This document shows positions 27,307 through 35,129 of a stretch of DNA of 64,000 nt, in pieces (within the stretch, counting starts at the first letter, position 1; each line of letters opens with the position of its first letter). The stretch comes from Pseudomonas triclosanedens. GTDB lineage: Bacteria > Pseudomonadota > Gammaproteobacteria > Pseudomonadales > Pseudomonadaceae. The notes beneath the pieces are model-generated. The model was not told the origin of the DNA and made no database searches. It saw only the letters and a program-made list of their open reading frames with translations. The stretch spans positions 5,011,001-5,075,000 of the forward strand of contig NZ_CP113432.1 of the NCBI RefSeq assembly GCF_026686735.1. Reading direction: 5' to 3'. Made by a program: the position numbers and the translations under genes.

Positions 27307-27870
27307 TTTCTCTCTCTTCCCAGTTGTAAGAAATAAAGCCATTAGATTCAGGCGGAGCGATACTTCCCTTGAACAAGAGAGCAAATCAATAGCGCGATAA
27401 CTAATTAGAAAATTCACAGAACACATGGGAATCTTCCCACAACAAGTTAAAAAACAACCTAGAATCCTGATCAAAAAACAACCAGAAGACCTATCACTAA
27501 ATACTGGTAGCGACTGCGCTACAACACGGTGCAAGGGTGGACGCACGACTTGGGAGGCTTGGGGTGGAGTCGACCCTTACCAGCAGATACCGAAACAGGT
27601 TAAGTGGTTCGAAGCCTGGAAGGGCTTGCTGGTGGGCTTTACTTAAGCGGGGAGCCGAAAGTCGGGTTTCGGCTGAAGGAAGGGCACCTGTCCACGAAGC
27701 AGGTGTATTCGGCTGGTCAAATACTGGGGAGTTCAGGAAGTAGAGGGATTTGCGCTAACGAACTCAGGCGAGAAACGATAGGCGGAGAGCAGTGCGGAAT
27801 GTTTGGGGGTGACTCGTCCACAAAAGCTTCTCCGCCAATTGGCGGGGAGTGTGGTTTGGATGGGGCAACG
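27307..27870. other. Gene-free junction at the edge of the toxin-immunity region
   Basis: This is a 564-base stretch where base composition drops in GC at 27330-27510. Short frames exist on both strands but none has a ribosome site or recognisable family. A 14-base palindrome CCGCCAATTGGCGG lies at 27832-27845, close behind the last immunity gene. It probably holds the promoter of the surface lipoprotein gene and decayed remnants. Confidence 0.5.
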
Positions 27871-28317
27871 CTATTGCTCTGACAGGGCTGCAACGACAGC
27901 CTTAAGAAAGGTTTCGATATCATCCACTGCTGCTGATGCTTCATATATTGATTCAGCCGAAGAGAATAGAGACTCACCCACCCCCCCAAAAGCTAAGGCA
28001 GATATAGCGCGAGCTTGACTAAAAGCTCTCAATGCATACCTATCAAACCCGGCCTCATCTCCAGAATTTTCTTGAAGCACGAAGTACTCACCATCTAGTT
28101 TTTCAACAAGGCTATTCAACTCTGACACAAGGCGAGGTGAAAATATCTCTCCTCGGCGCAACCGTTCCATAGATAAACTCACGACTGAGTTTGATAGCGA
28201 AACTGCCTTTATTGCATGATCGCAAGCAGCAATTACTGCTCGCTTCCTTTGTTCGGAAGTAGCTGCCGCCATTCTTTCTACCAATTCTTCTGAAACTGTT
28301 GCTAATCGCATCATCAC
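27871..28317 (-). CDS. Probable immunity protein for deaminase-type toxin
   Basis: The protein has 148 residues, helical, with no signal peptide. Its ATG overlaps the stop of the deaminase toxin fragment by 4 bases (ATGA), the usual toxin-immunity spacing. The sequence (ERMAAATSEQRKRAVIAACD, SLSNSVVSLSMERLRRGEIF) matches no family I can name. It is assigned as immunity only from position and size. Confidence 0.6.
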   Translation of the reverse strand: MMMRLATVSEELVERMAAATSEQRKRAVIAACDHAIKAVSLSNSVVSLSMERLRRGEIFSPRLVSELNSLVEKLDGEYFVLQENSGDEAGFDRYALRAFSQARAISALAFGGVGESLFSSAESIYEASAAVDDIETFLKAVVAALSEQ

Positions 28318-28736
28318 TGCCCGCTACTGGAAAGTGGATTTAGGGGTGTAGAAACATGGGCACCAGTTGGCTCAAGAATATTTTGACATGAAGCACAAAC
28401 AGGCCTAGTTGCACCGATATCAATCACCTTCAAGCCATTTGAATTTGCATACTTTACAATGTCAGCCTCCGCATGTCCCGTCCCTGCTATTACCTTTTCT
28501 CCAGACTGCAAAATCACACCTGGACGAAGATAGCCGCGTGGCTCACTTGTACTGACCAAGACAGAGCGAGAACCGTTTTTATCTTCTACTACAGCCACGC
28601 CCATAGTTATCCGTCCTTTTGAGTTAGCGGGTATCTGGGCTTGTAATTCACTCACACGATTTTGGACAAGATCAGAGGGCTTCTCATAGGCAAGACCCCG
28701 CCCAATAGATGGCTCAGCCCCTTTTGCAGCGATTGA
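28314..28736 (-). pseudogene. Orphan CdiA-CT fragment: nucleic-acid deaminase toxin domain
   Basis: The frame runs from just after a TAG at 28737-28739 to 28314, about 140 residues, with no credible ATG start (a GTG at 28655 is possible). It begins AAKGAEPSIGRGLAYEKPSD, typical of the interior of a polymorphic toxin. It carries the zinc deaminase motifs HAE (GTGHAEADIVKYAN) and PxCxxC (RPVCASC). The secretion part is missing, so it is a displaced toxin tip. The catalytic residues look intact, so it could be active if recombined onto a cdiA or expressed from the GTG. Confidence 0.75.
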
Positions 28737-28744
28737 CTACTTAG

Positions 28745-29050
28745 CTACTCTCTTCTTCGATAAACCACTCGTCCTACATCCGAGAACGCCGGCAAGCTTT
28801 GAGCACCAATAACAATCTCATACTTGCACCTCAAGCCAATATCTTGATATGCAGTATACTGACAAACAATATCCTCAATTTCCTCCAGATCTTCATCGAA
28901 ATCTTTCTCCAAGTAAAAGCTCAGGATCCAGTCAGGCTCGTTATAGCACAGAGCAACCATTCTGAAATTTTTGGAGATCGCACCAACCAGGGCCTGAACA
29001 AGCATGATCACTTGAAAATTCCACTCCTCTAAACTCAAATCAGAACTCAC
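28745..29050 (-). CDS. Probable orphan immunity protein
   Basis: The protein has 101 residues and starts at a GTG overlapping the stop of a toxin remnant (GTGA). It is acidic (EKDFDEDLEEIEDIVCQYTA) with mixed alpha/beta character, and has no signal peptide. Family unrecognised; the immunity role is inferred from its place directly behind a toxin 3' end and before the deaminase fragment. Confidence 0.55.
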   Translation of the reverse strand: MSSDLSLEEWNFQVIMLVQALVGAISKNFRMVALCYNEPDWILSFYLEKDFDEDLEEIEDIVCQYTAYQDIGLRCKYEIVIGAQSLPAFSDVGRVVYRRRE

Positions 29051-29145
29051 TTCAGACTCCAGTTAGGGTTAGTTGGCACGACACTAGGGCTTTTCGTTCC
29101 CTTAATAATTAAAAAATTAGCTGGCTGATCGATTATACCTACACC
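29047..29145 (-). pseudogene. Toxin 3'-end remnant
   Basis: An open frame reading GVGIIDQPANFLIIKGTKSP and ending NPNWSLK-stop. It leads straight into the immunity gene at 29050 and is cut on its 5' side where the copied 3' end of the plus-strand gene begins (29149). It is read as the last 30 or so residues of a lost CdiA toxin domain. Confidence 0.5.
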
Positions 29146-29148
29146 AAC

Positions 29149-29265
29149 GCTGTTGCTGCTGATCTCCGGTGCGCAGTCGTTGTATCAAGCGGATTATGAG
29201 CTGCGAGGGAAACGGCGGTAAATTGCGGGTAAACAAGAACCCCAGCTCATTGGCTGGGGTTACTT
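29149..29265 (+). repeat. Copy 1 of plus-strand gene 3' end plus bidirectional terminator
   Basis: The sequence matches 34560-34673 over its full length (shared GTGCGCAGTCGTTGTATCA-like core, then ...CGGTAAAT). It ends with the hairpin AACCCCAGC-TCATTG-GCTGGGGTT at 29238-29261. The left boundary coincides with a toxin remnant and the right with the end of an immunity gene. Confidence 0.75.
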
Positions 29266-29526
29266 TTATTCCTTCTCCGCAAGATATGGCCAGTACTCCG
29301 GCCCCTCACCGTCCCTGATCCAAACTCGACCACAAGAGGGACATCGGAGAACATCTTTACTTACCGAGTCTATTTGATCAAAGAAATCATCAAATGGAAT
29401 CTTTTCTTTATTAGCACGTTCCGCAAGCTCATACAGCAAATTATTAGGAACAAGAGTGTACTCTTCTGAAGCAGGAGTACTAATCAGATTGATAATATGT
29501 GAGCACCTGCATCGAAACTTAGCCAT
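29266..29526 (-). CDS. Small zinc-ribbon-like orphan immunity protein
   Basis: The protein has 86 residues. Two cysteine pairs (FRCRCSH near residue 5 and LRCPSCGRVW near 62) suggest a zinc ribbon around an acidic helical insert. It starts one base after the stop of a toxin remnant and ends next to terminator copy 1. The layout MAKFRCRC...CPSCGRLW resembles immunity-type proteins seen behind CdiA or Rhs toxins, but the partner toxin is lost. Confidence 0.6.
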   Translation of the reverse strand: MAKFRCRCSHIINLISTPASEEYTLVPNNLLYELAERANKEKIPFDDFFDQIDSVSKDVLRCPSCGRVWIRDGEGPEYWPYLAEKE

Positions 29527-29527
29527 T

Positions 29528-29710
29528 TCATCGCCCCAAGAGACTATTTATTGCAGCTCTATTCAGCCGAATAATTTTTTCACCTTGAGAGAATATTACT
29601 TGCTCAAGAGGAATAGGCTGACCGCCTTTCGTCTTCCCAAACGCCATTGCTGCCGACTTATACATATCAACCTTACTTTTGGCGGGGAATATGGCTCTGA
29701 TGGGACACCA
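29528..29710 (-). pseudogene. Toxin 3'-end remnant
   Basis: About 60 residues, including SKVDMYKSAAMAFGKTKGGQ and IIRLNRAAINSLLGR-stop, directly before the zinc-ribbon immunity gene. There is no natural start: the frame runs into the upstream immunity gene and only a TTG is available. It is interpreted as the tail of a toxin whose catalytic part has been deleted. Confidence 0.5.
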
Positions 29711-29715
29711 TACAG

Positions 29716-29919
29716 TTAAACTATTTCCCAATAAAAATCCGTCAGCAGACTATTTATGCCCAATGGCAATTGACCATTAACTCGTCTACTTTCCAACCAT
29801 AAGAAAACCTCTCGCGGAGCATGAGACTTTGAGTAAATATCAAACTCGCCAGCAGCAGAAGCGTCATAGGCATTCAATTCGCGCCATATTTCCGAGTAGT
29901 AATAGCCAAAATCTCTCAT
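29716..29919 (-). CDS. Small orphan immunity-type protein
   Basis: The protein has 67 residues, with a strong AAAGGAG upstream of its ATG. The sequence RDFGYYYSEIWRELNAYDAS is aromatic and acidic, as in many immunity proteins. It overlaps the end of a toxin remnant in another frame. It may be a full small gene or a 3'-truncated one. Confidence 0.5.
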   Translation of the reverse strand: MRDFGYYYSEIWRELNAYDASAAGEFDIYSKSHAPREVFLWLESRRVNGQLPLGINSLLTDFYWEIV

Positions 29920-30010
29920 CTTTCACTCCTTTCAGGGAAACTCCCAGCCCTTTTGCGGCTCCTAACTGTTTCTCCAAAACAGTTAGCGGAACGCCTTTGG
30001 TAGACTTCTT
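29864..30010 (-). pseudogene. Toxin 3'-end remnant
   Basis: An open frame that starts immediately after the stop of the previous immunity gene and reads KKSTKGVPLTVLEKQLGAAK and GLGVSLKGVKDE. It then runs 50 bases into the next immunity gene out of frame before stopping. The sense of the peptide and its position suggest the last part of a CdiA toxin; the overrun may reflect a frameshift near the end. Confidence 0.4.
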
Positions 30011-30364
30011 TTAGCCAGCCAAAATAAACCGCTTCCAGCCCAGTAGAGCTTTCTCGAAATCATCAATACTCATATTTGAAAAATAATCTTCATCATACAG
30101 AGAGTATATTCTTGCAGTTTCACCACTCAACCCAACCCCCCAGCATTCACGACTCCAATCTGAACTTTCAACAGCTCCACGCTTCACCAGCTCTACTCTA
30201 GACAGTCCTTCATCCAGCCAACCTATTGTACTTCCATACCCTTGGCCGCCATGATCAGTAAGTACACACGCCAAAAGATCCACGCCTTCATCACTCAGAA
30301 CGTCCGACCGGCAGTTGGGTTCTCGACTGCCTCCGTCTCCTTCCCAAAAAAAAATAATTTCCAT
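30011..30364 (-). CDS. Probable immunity protein for the EndoU-like toxin
   Basis: The protein has 117 residues, starting 13 bases after the EndoU-like toxin fragment. The sequence begins MEIIFFWEGDGGSREPNCRS and includes VDLLACVLTDHGGQGYGSTI and YSLYDEDYF. It is acidic and cytoplasmic with no membrane segment. Family number not recognised; the pairing with EndoU is from adjacency. Confidence 0.6.
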   Translation of the reverse strand: MEIIFFWEGDGGSREPNCRSDVLSDEGVDLLACVLTDHGGQGYGSTIGWLDEGLSRVELVKRGAVESSDWSRECWGVGLSGETARIYSLYDEDYFSNMSIDDFEKALLGWKRFILAG

Positions 30365-30377
30365 CCAACAATTCCGC

Positions 30378-30746
30378 CTATAGCTTTGGATAAACAGTAG
30401 TTTTAGGACTAAGGTAACCTTCCACTTTCACGCCGCTTGGCGTCGTTCCAGTCCATTTGTTTCCTATAACCGTCTTATTCTGGAAAGCAGAATCGACTTC
30501 CACTTTTATCCTGTCAGCAGTCCAAGACTTAGGGAACATAGTAGATACGCCTCCGTTATTTGCTTTTGGCAAGAAGCTCCCAGGATTCTTGGGATCTGCA
30601 ACTTCGATTTTAGCGCTATACACGCCTTGCGCATTCGGCGCTGACTCAGTTCCAGAAATAACACGAACATCGCCAGTAGCAGTTGAATGCCCACCTACTA
30701 CGCTCCCATTTAGCTTTACTTCAGCTCGAACGATGTGACCGTCAGT
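30378..30746 (-). pseudogene. Orphan CdiA-CT fragment: EndoU-like ribonuclease domain
   Basis: An open frame of about 122 residues. It contains VVGGHSTATGDVRV (the GGH catalytic histidine region), QGVYSAKIEV, then STMFPKSWTADRIKVEVDSA, AFQN and WTGTTPSGVKVEGYL, which together are the bacterial EndoU pattern. The secretion and pretoxin regions are absent: the 5' side ends at the copied gene tail (30741). It is probably an inactive or silent toxin tip. A GTG at 30623 could start an 81-residue product lacking the GGH histidine. Confidence 0.65.
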
Positions 30747-30833
30747 CGTTGTATCAGGCCGAGCACGAGCAGCTAGGTAGGCAGAGGTAAATCACGGGCA
30801 ATAAAAACCCAGCCGCTGACTGGGTTCTTATTT
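30741..30833 (+). repeat. Copy 2 of plus-strand gene 3' end plus terminator
   Basis: TCAGTCGTTGTATCAGGCCG... matches the gene tail at about 34586-34673 with scattered changes, ending in the hairpin AAACCCAG-CCGCTGA-CTGGGTT (30803-30827). It separates the immunity gene of the short cdiA from the EndoU fragment. Confidence 0.7.
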
Positions 30834-30844
30834 TTAACGAAATA

Positions 30845-31237
30845 TTAATTTGAGAATTTTGAGTAGCGATCCTCTAGTCTTTTAGCTGAAATTTCAACAC
30901 TATCCTTCTCTTCGGGAAAATTACTGGAGTAAACATCGGCGGCAATTTTCATCAAAGCAATATAATCAAAGACTGAAATACTCGAAGTCTCCACCTCCCC
31001 TAAAAAGAAGCTAACCTCATCGAATGCATCTGGGTCGTCCCAATCCTGATCGAGAGCATAGAAATACCCCTCTCCAACAGAAAACCCAAAACCCTTCGAT
31101 GCCTCGTAAATAAATGCAGGAAAACTTATCCTATTCCTGACAATAGAGGCATTTATCAACTCGTACAGATCCTCATATTCCAGACCCGTGGCTGAAAATC
31201 TTTCTTTCAGTTTTCCAAGCCATTCCAAGTCGCTCAT
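30845..31237 (-). CDS. CdiI-type immunity protein of the short CdiA
   Basis: The protein has 130 residues. Its ATG overlaps the short cdiA stop (ATGA), so the pair is coupled. The protein is acidic and probably cytoplasmic (FGFSVGEGYFYALDQDWDDP, ALMKIAADVYSSNFPEEKDS). It resembles immunity proteins described for CdiA ribonuclease toxins, but the family is uncertain. Confidence 0.7.
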   Translation of the reverse strand: MSDLEWLGKLKERFSATGLEYEDLYELINASIVRNRISFPAFIYEASKGFGFSVGEGYFYALDQDWDDPDAFDEVSFFLGEVETSSISVFDYIALMKIAADVYSSNFPEEKDSVEISAKRLEDRYSKFSN

Positions 31238-33969
31238 CAGTTCATCCTCGGAGGCATAGTAATAAATGAGTTAGTTATTTCTCCAGTTTTAGTATCACGC
31301 GTTACCTGGAAATAATAGCCATCTACTTTAATGCTAGTCTCGCGCATAGCAGGATTCGCCTTGAACGCAGACTCTGCCTGAACAGCCGCACGGCTAGACA
31401 TGTCAGTAATCTTACTGTCCGGCAAAATACTTGGATCATAAGTTGTCTTCGTCGAAGCCGGCTTATAACCTCCAATCAGTTCACCCTTAGTATTGGTTCT
31501 AGGCAACTGATAAGTGTACTCAACGACACCTGGGAAACGGGTATCCGTAATTTTGTTGGAAACCTTCGCGCCCGTTATTTCAACTGACTCCAAGAAAGCA
31601 TCATTGTTGTGGGCGCCAGAAATCGTACCAGCCTTGCTATTGCGCACCCCAATCTGAGTGTTATGGCCAAGAACAGACTCACCAAAGTTCTTCGGCAAAG
31701 CAGAGACAATGGGCTCTCCAGCCGCCCCAGCCCCTTTTGCGACCCCACTCTTGCCAGCCAAGAGTGCACCCGCCATTGCCGTAGCGAGGGAGGCGCCCCA
31801 TTTAGCCTGGTCTGGAGACACTCCGAGTCCTTCCAGCCCCAAAGCTGCATCAGCATGAATCAACTGCCCTATCGCGGCAATGTTCTGTAGGTTGTAGCGG
31901 CTCAAATCAGCTTTAAGTGCAAGCGGAATCGAGTCGTTGCCAAGCAGCGATTCGATCTTCTTCTGGGTCTCTATACGCTCTGCTACTAAGTAACCGTATG
32001 TCTTCAAGCAATTCGCCGGGCTGGAGGAGCACGCGGCGGCTAGTGCGTCTTCGTTGGCAACGCTTAATTTCCGATATTTTTCCTGGACCTCGTCGCAATT
32101 TCCTTTTGCAACACAAGCTGTTGCTTCCCGCTCAAAATCATCCAGATCCTTGTGGGCTGTGAAGTTGTACTGCGTCGCCGCTCCTGCCACCCAGGCGCCG
32201 GTCTGCAAGCTTTCCCCATCAGCGTTGGGGGCTGCTGAAGCCGCCAGCAATCCAATCAGCTGTGAATTCATCACCAGCAGACTGTCGCGCTTTTCCTTCG
32301 GCATGCTGGCGTACTGGTCGGCCAGAGCTCCTACTACCGCTTCATTTACTCCCGCCGCCAGTGCACCTGTTCTGAAATCCTGGCCTGCTGCTTCAGATGC
32401 CAGGCCGCCCATCAGTGCATGCAGAGCAATCTTCAAGGGACTTCCATCTACCAGGCCGGTATTGCCAACCAGATTGAAGCCAAACGCGGCAAAGGTATTG
32501 GCCAAGCTGTGCTGTAAGGCATCATTCAAACTTCCGCCTTGCCCAAGAGCCTTGCTCAGTACCGTGGATGTGCCGTTCTGAAGGAGTTGATTCGCGGCGA
32601 ATTGGCCAATGCCTTGCCATGAGTTAAGTCCGGCAACCGGGCTGACAGCAGACCCGTTGGCCAGGAGACCACTCGTCTGACCATTGACCGGAGCCCCCGT
32701 TTGCGTTCCGGTCCAGCCGTTGTACAGCCCTGTAGTCAATCCGGCTGTCGTAGCCGCAATTGCATAGTTCTTCAGACTGTCGCTGTTGAAGGTATCGCGC
32801 AGCACCGCTACTGGGTTGCCCCGGTTATTGATGGTGCTGATTGCTTGAGTGCTTGCTGCGCTGGAAATTGCGGCTGTAGCCGCCGCATTTGCCCAACCGG
32901 CGGAGGCACTGGCCGAAGCAGCGGCCCAGGCACTGCCAGTAGCCGTAGACGCGCCTGCGGCTGATGCGCCACTGGCTACAAGTCCGCTTGCCGCTCCAGC
33001 GGTGAAGTAGGCGACGAGAATTGCAATAGCCAGTTGCGCGCCGACACCCAACCCCGAACTACTGTGGGAGTAGGAGTCGTGAATCTCCTTCACCGCCCGC
33101 CAGTCCACATCCCCGCGCGCTTCGGCTTCCTTGATCCACGCAAGGCCAGGGTCGGCCTTGACCATCGCGTCGATGGCCCGGCTGACGCTCTTCTTGTTGA
33201 GGTTCTTGTAGTCGATCTGCAGCCCTTCCACGGCGTGGATGGCCACGCCGTTCTGCGCCAGCATTTCGGTTTGCCGCAGCGTTTCGTTGGTTTTGCCTTT
33301 GCCCTTGGCGCTGTTCCACGCCAGGCTGCTGCTGCTCTTGTCGTGGCTGCTCTGCTTGGTGTCCTTGACCGCTTCGTAGTAGATCTTGCCGCCGCTGTAG
33401 ACCGAGATCGCATCGCCGGATTTCAGGTTGGCGCCCTGGTAGTGCTGGTCGCCGCCGCTGACCAGGCGGATGCTGCCGCCGGCTTCGATGCCGCTGCCGA
33501 TGGCGTTGACGACGGTGGTTTCGTCGTGCTGGGTCTTCTTCTTGCCCCAGCTGCCTTTCTTCTTCATGTCGTACAGCGAGTAGTCGCTGTCGTTGGCGGC
33601 CAGCAGGTTGATCTGGTTGCCAGCCACCAGGTATGCGGTGCCGCCGGCGCTGATCTTGCTCGCCACCAGGGTGATGTCCTGGCCGGCGCTCACCACTACC
33701 TTGCCGCCGGCGCTCAGCGTGGCGGCCTGCTGCTGTACGTGGTCGCTCTGGCGGGTGGACTTCTTGCTGCCGCTGGGGTCGCGGTTGTAGCTGTGCGTTT
33801 CGTTGCTCGCCGAGGCCAGGGTGACGTTGCGGCCGGCGCCCAGGACGATGTCGCCGTTCAGGCAGCAAGCACCACGGCCAAAGCTCTGAGGTACAGGCAG
33901 AAGGCCGTTGATCAATAGCCCGACAAGAAGGTAGGCGACGGCCCGACGGAGTTGGCGAGGTAGGCGCAT
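31237..33969 (-). CDS. Short CdiA: pretoxin plus ribonuclease-like toxin, no secretion domain
   Basis: The protein has 910 residues. It starts with a basic, hydrophobic peptide (RLPRQLRRAVAYLLVGLLIN...) unrelated to the full-length cdiA. From about residue 39 it joins sequence nearly identical to the pretoxin region of the full-length protein, up to ATQYNF. It then diverges into a 307-residue tip. That tip ends with ISGAHNNDAFLES, STKTTYDPSILPDSKITDM and ITNSFITMPPRMN, a pattern I associate with CdiA C-terminal RNase (EndoU/BECR-like) toxins. It lacks the TPS domain and filament repeats, and no ribosome site is seen at the ATG. It is probably a silent recombination donor; limited expression from another promoter is possible. 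Confidence 0.75.
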   Translation of the reverse strand: MRLPRQLRRAVAYLLVGLLINGLLPVPQSFGRGACCLNGDIVLGAGRNVTLASASNETHSYNRDPSGSKKSTRQSDHVQQQAATLSAGGKVVVSAGQDITLVASKISAGGTAYLVAGNQINLLAANDSDYSLYDMKKKGSWGKKKTQHDETTVVNAIGSGIEAGGSIRLVSGGDQHYQGANLKSGDAISVYSGGKIYYEAVKDTKQSSHDKSSSSLAWNSAKGKGKTNETLRQTEMLAQNGVAIHAVEGLQIDYKNLNKKSVSRAIDAMVKADPGLAWIKEAEARGDVDWRAVKEIHDSYSHSSSGLGVGAQLAIAILVAYFTAGAASGLVASGASAAGASTATGSAWAAASASASAGWANAAATAAISSAASTQAISTINNRGNPVAVLRDTFNSDSLKNYAIAATTAGLTTGLYNGWTGTQTGAPVNGQTSGLLANGSAVSPVAGLNSWQGIGQFAANQLLQNGTSTVLSKALGQGGSLNDALQHSLANTFAAFGFNLVGNTGLVDGSPLKIALHALMGGLASEAAGQDFRTGALAAGVNEAVVGALADQYASMPKEKRDSLLVMNSQLIGLLAASAAPNADGESLQTGAWVAGAATQYNFTAHKDLDDFEREATACVAKGNCDEVQEKYRKLSVANEDALAAACSSSPANCLKTYGYLVAERIETQKKIESLLGNDSIPLALKADLSRYNLQNIAAIGQLIHADAALGLEGLGVSPDQAKWGASLATAMAGALLAGKSGVAKGAGAAGEPIVSALPKNFGESVLGHNTQIGVRNSKAGTISGAHNNDAFLESVEITGAKVSNKITDTRFPGVVEYTYQLPRTNTKGELIGGYKPASTKTTYDPSILPDSKITDMSSRAAVQAESAFKANPAMRETSIKVDGYYFQVTRDTKTGEITNSFITMPPRMN
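32161..33855. repeat. 1.7-kb near-identical block shared with cdiA (36503-38197)
   Basis: The two blocks align with a constant offset of 4342 bases and only scattered single-base changes. They cover the end of the filament region and the pretoxin region of both cdiA genes, and end exactly where the toxin tips diverge (the ATQYNF codons). This is a direct repeat long enough for homologous recombination. Confidence 0.92.
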
Positions 33970-34241
33970 TGGAGTTAGGGCAATGGACGACAGCCAACCC
34001 TAACCAACCCTCGCTAGCTGTCTGCGTCAGGCTTTTCCCAAGAGCTTGCGGAATTCGGCGGGAGTCACTGCAAGCCGTGGATTCGCCAAGCTAGACGCTA
34101 ATAAGATATCGACACGTTAGAGACAGAACCTCGCGCCTTATGCGCAAGTTCTTGCTCAATCAAACCAGACAACCAACAGAGTGCGATCCAGAAGTGCCGA
34201 ACGGCGCGGATCGAGCAGGAGTTTCAACAGACCCAAAAGAC

Positions 34242-34276
34242 GCGGGCCCAAGGTGCAACGAACACCTTGAGCCCGC
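34242..34276 (+). promoter_or_regulatory. Inverted repeat in leader of the small plus-strand gene
   Basis: GCGGGCCCAAGGTG, a 7-base loop and CACCTTGAGCCCGC form a strong hairpin 33 bases before the ATG at 34309, without a T tail. It could be a leader structure or an operator. The 339-base stretch 33970-34308 contains nothing else I can identify. Confidence 0.5.
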
Positions 34277-34308
34277 TAACCACAAAGCAGCTAATAAGGA
34301 GCTGAGTC

Positions 34309-34632
34309 ATGGCTAACGCCGATCATACGTCACACCCCGCCCCAGCAGAACGCCGCGAAGGGCGCCGCTTCATTCCTCTGGGGCCAGCGTCACAACACTG
34401 CAAACTCCCCCACGACGCCACCCTCTACCTGAACACCAATGCCCCGGCCAATGCGCTGTATGACGCAGCGGAGTACCGCCTGAAATCGGTCATCGAATTG
34501 CTATCGGCGCTGCACCTGGGCGAATCGGAGCATCAATCGCTAAGCGGCGTAAGCCGCGCGCTGTTGTTGCTGGTGTCCGATGCGCAGTCGTTGTATCAGG
34601 CCGATCACGAGCAGCGAGGTAGGCGGCGGTAA
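34309..34632 (+). CDS. Small DUF3077/DUF6124-like protein
   Basis: The protein has 107 residues, with a clear AAGGAG before the ATG. The C-terminal half (ALYDAAEYRLKSVIELLSAL...SGVSRALLLLVSDAQSLY) is helical and resembles the small Pseudomonas DUF3077 or DUF6124 proteins, whose function is unknown; the family call is tentative. It is the only plus-strand gene in the CDI island. Its 3' end is copied twice more between immunity modules (29149-29265 and 30741-30833). Confidence 0.6.
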   Translation: MANADHTSHPAPAERREGRRFIPLGPASQHCKLPHDATLYLNTNAPANALYDAAEYRLKSVIELLSALHLGESEHQSLSGVSRALLLLVSDAQSLYQADHEQRGRRR

Positions 34633-34673
34633 ATCGTAGGTAAGAAAACCCCAGCTCATTGGCTGGGGTTTTT
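34560..34673 (+). repeat. Copy 3 (parental) gene 3' end plus bidirectional terminator
   Basis: This is the 3' part of the small plus-strand gene, followed by AAAACCCCAGC-TCATTG-GCTGGGGTTTTT at 34645-34673. The hairpin is flanked by A and T runs and so can stop transcripts from both sides. It overlaps the last codons of the immunity gene at 34656. The same unit ends two other cassettes. Confidence 0.8.
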
Positions 34674-35129
34674 ATTTGATATTTCAGAGAAGGCTCGCCG
34701 GATATGTTCAGTTAGGCCAACCAAATCATCATAAGCAGCGGGACCAAATTCCGGCTCATATTGAGCCAAGTACTGCCCAGTACTAATTCCAGCCTGAGCA
34801 GCCTCCTCTCTAACTTCAACCATTTTTTCCGGACATACCATCCAGTTCGTGCCAGGAAGAGAGTCTCTCTTATGTTCAACTAGCAGCCACTTTATTTTTC
34901 CACCATATGAAAGCAAGGAATCCTTCAGCCTAGCTATAACCGCCTGACTTTCATGCTCAAATCTAAATGAAATATATGGCGGATACTCTGGGCGCTCAAT
35001 CTTTTCAAAGCGTCCGTTAAGCCATACCTCTGGGCTGCGCTGCTGATACCTTCTCCACTCAAGCGAGCTAATGTCTTCCAATACATTTAACAAATCCCCT
35101 TCGGGGGCTGATATTCGCCGAGTGCTCAT
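34656..35129 (-). CDS. Orphan immunity-type protein
   Basis: The protein has 157 residues and overlaps the toxin remnant upstream by 4 bases (ATGA). It is cytoplasmic, mixed alpha/beta (YPPYISFRFEHESQAVIARL, GGKIKWLLVEHKRDSLPGTN). Family not recognised. It is the first module after the main cdiI, so it may be the remnant of the toxin set previously attached to this cdiA. Confidence 0.55.
   Translation of the reverse strand: MSTRRISAPEGDLLNVLEDISSLEWRRYQQRSPEVWLNGRFEKIERPEYPPYISFRFEHESQAVIARLKDSLLSYGGKIKWLLVEHKRDSLPGTNWMVCPEKMVEVREEAAQAGISTGQYLAQYEPEFGPAAYDDLVGLTEHIRRAFSEISNKNPSQ

Noticed and set aside
27604..27882. 92-codon plus-strand frame at the island edge
   Set aside because: No ribosome site, no recognised domain, and it runs into the immunity gene from the opposite strand.
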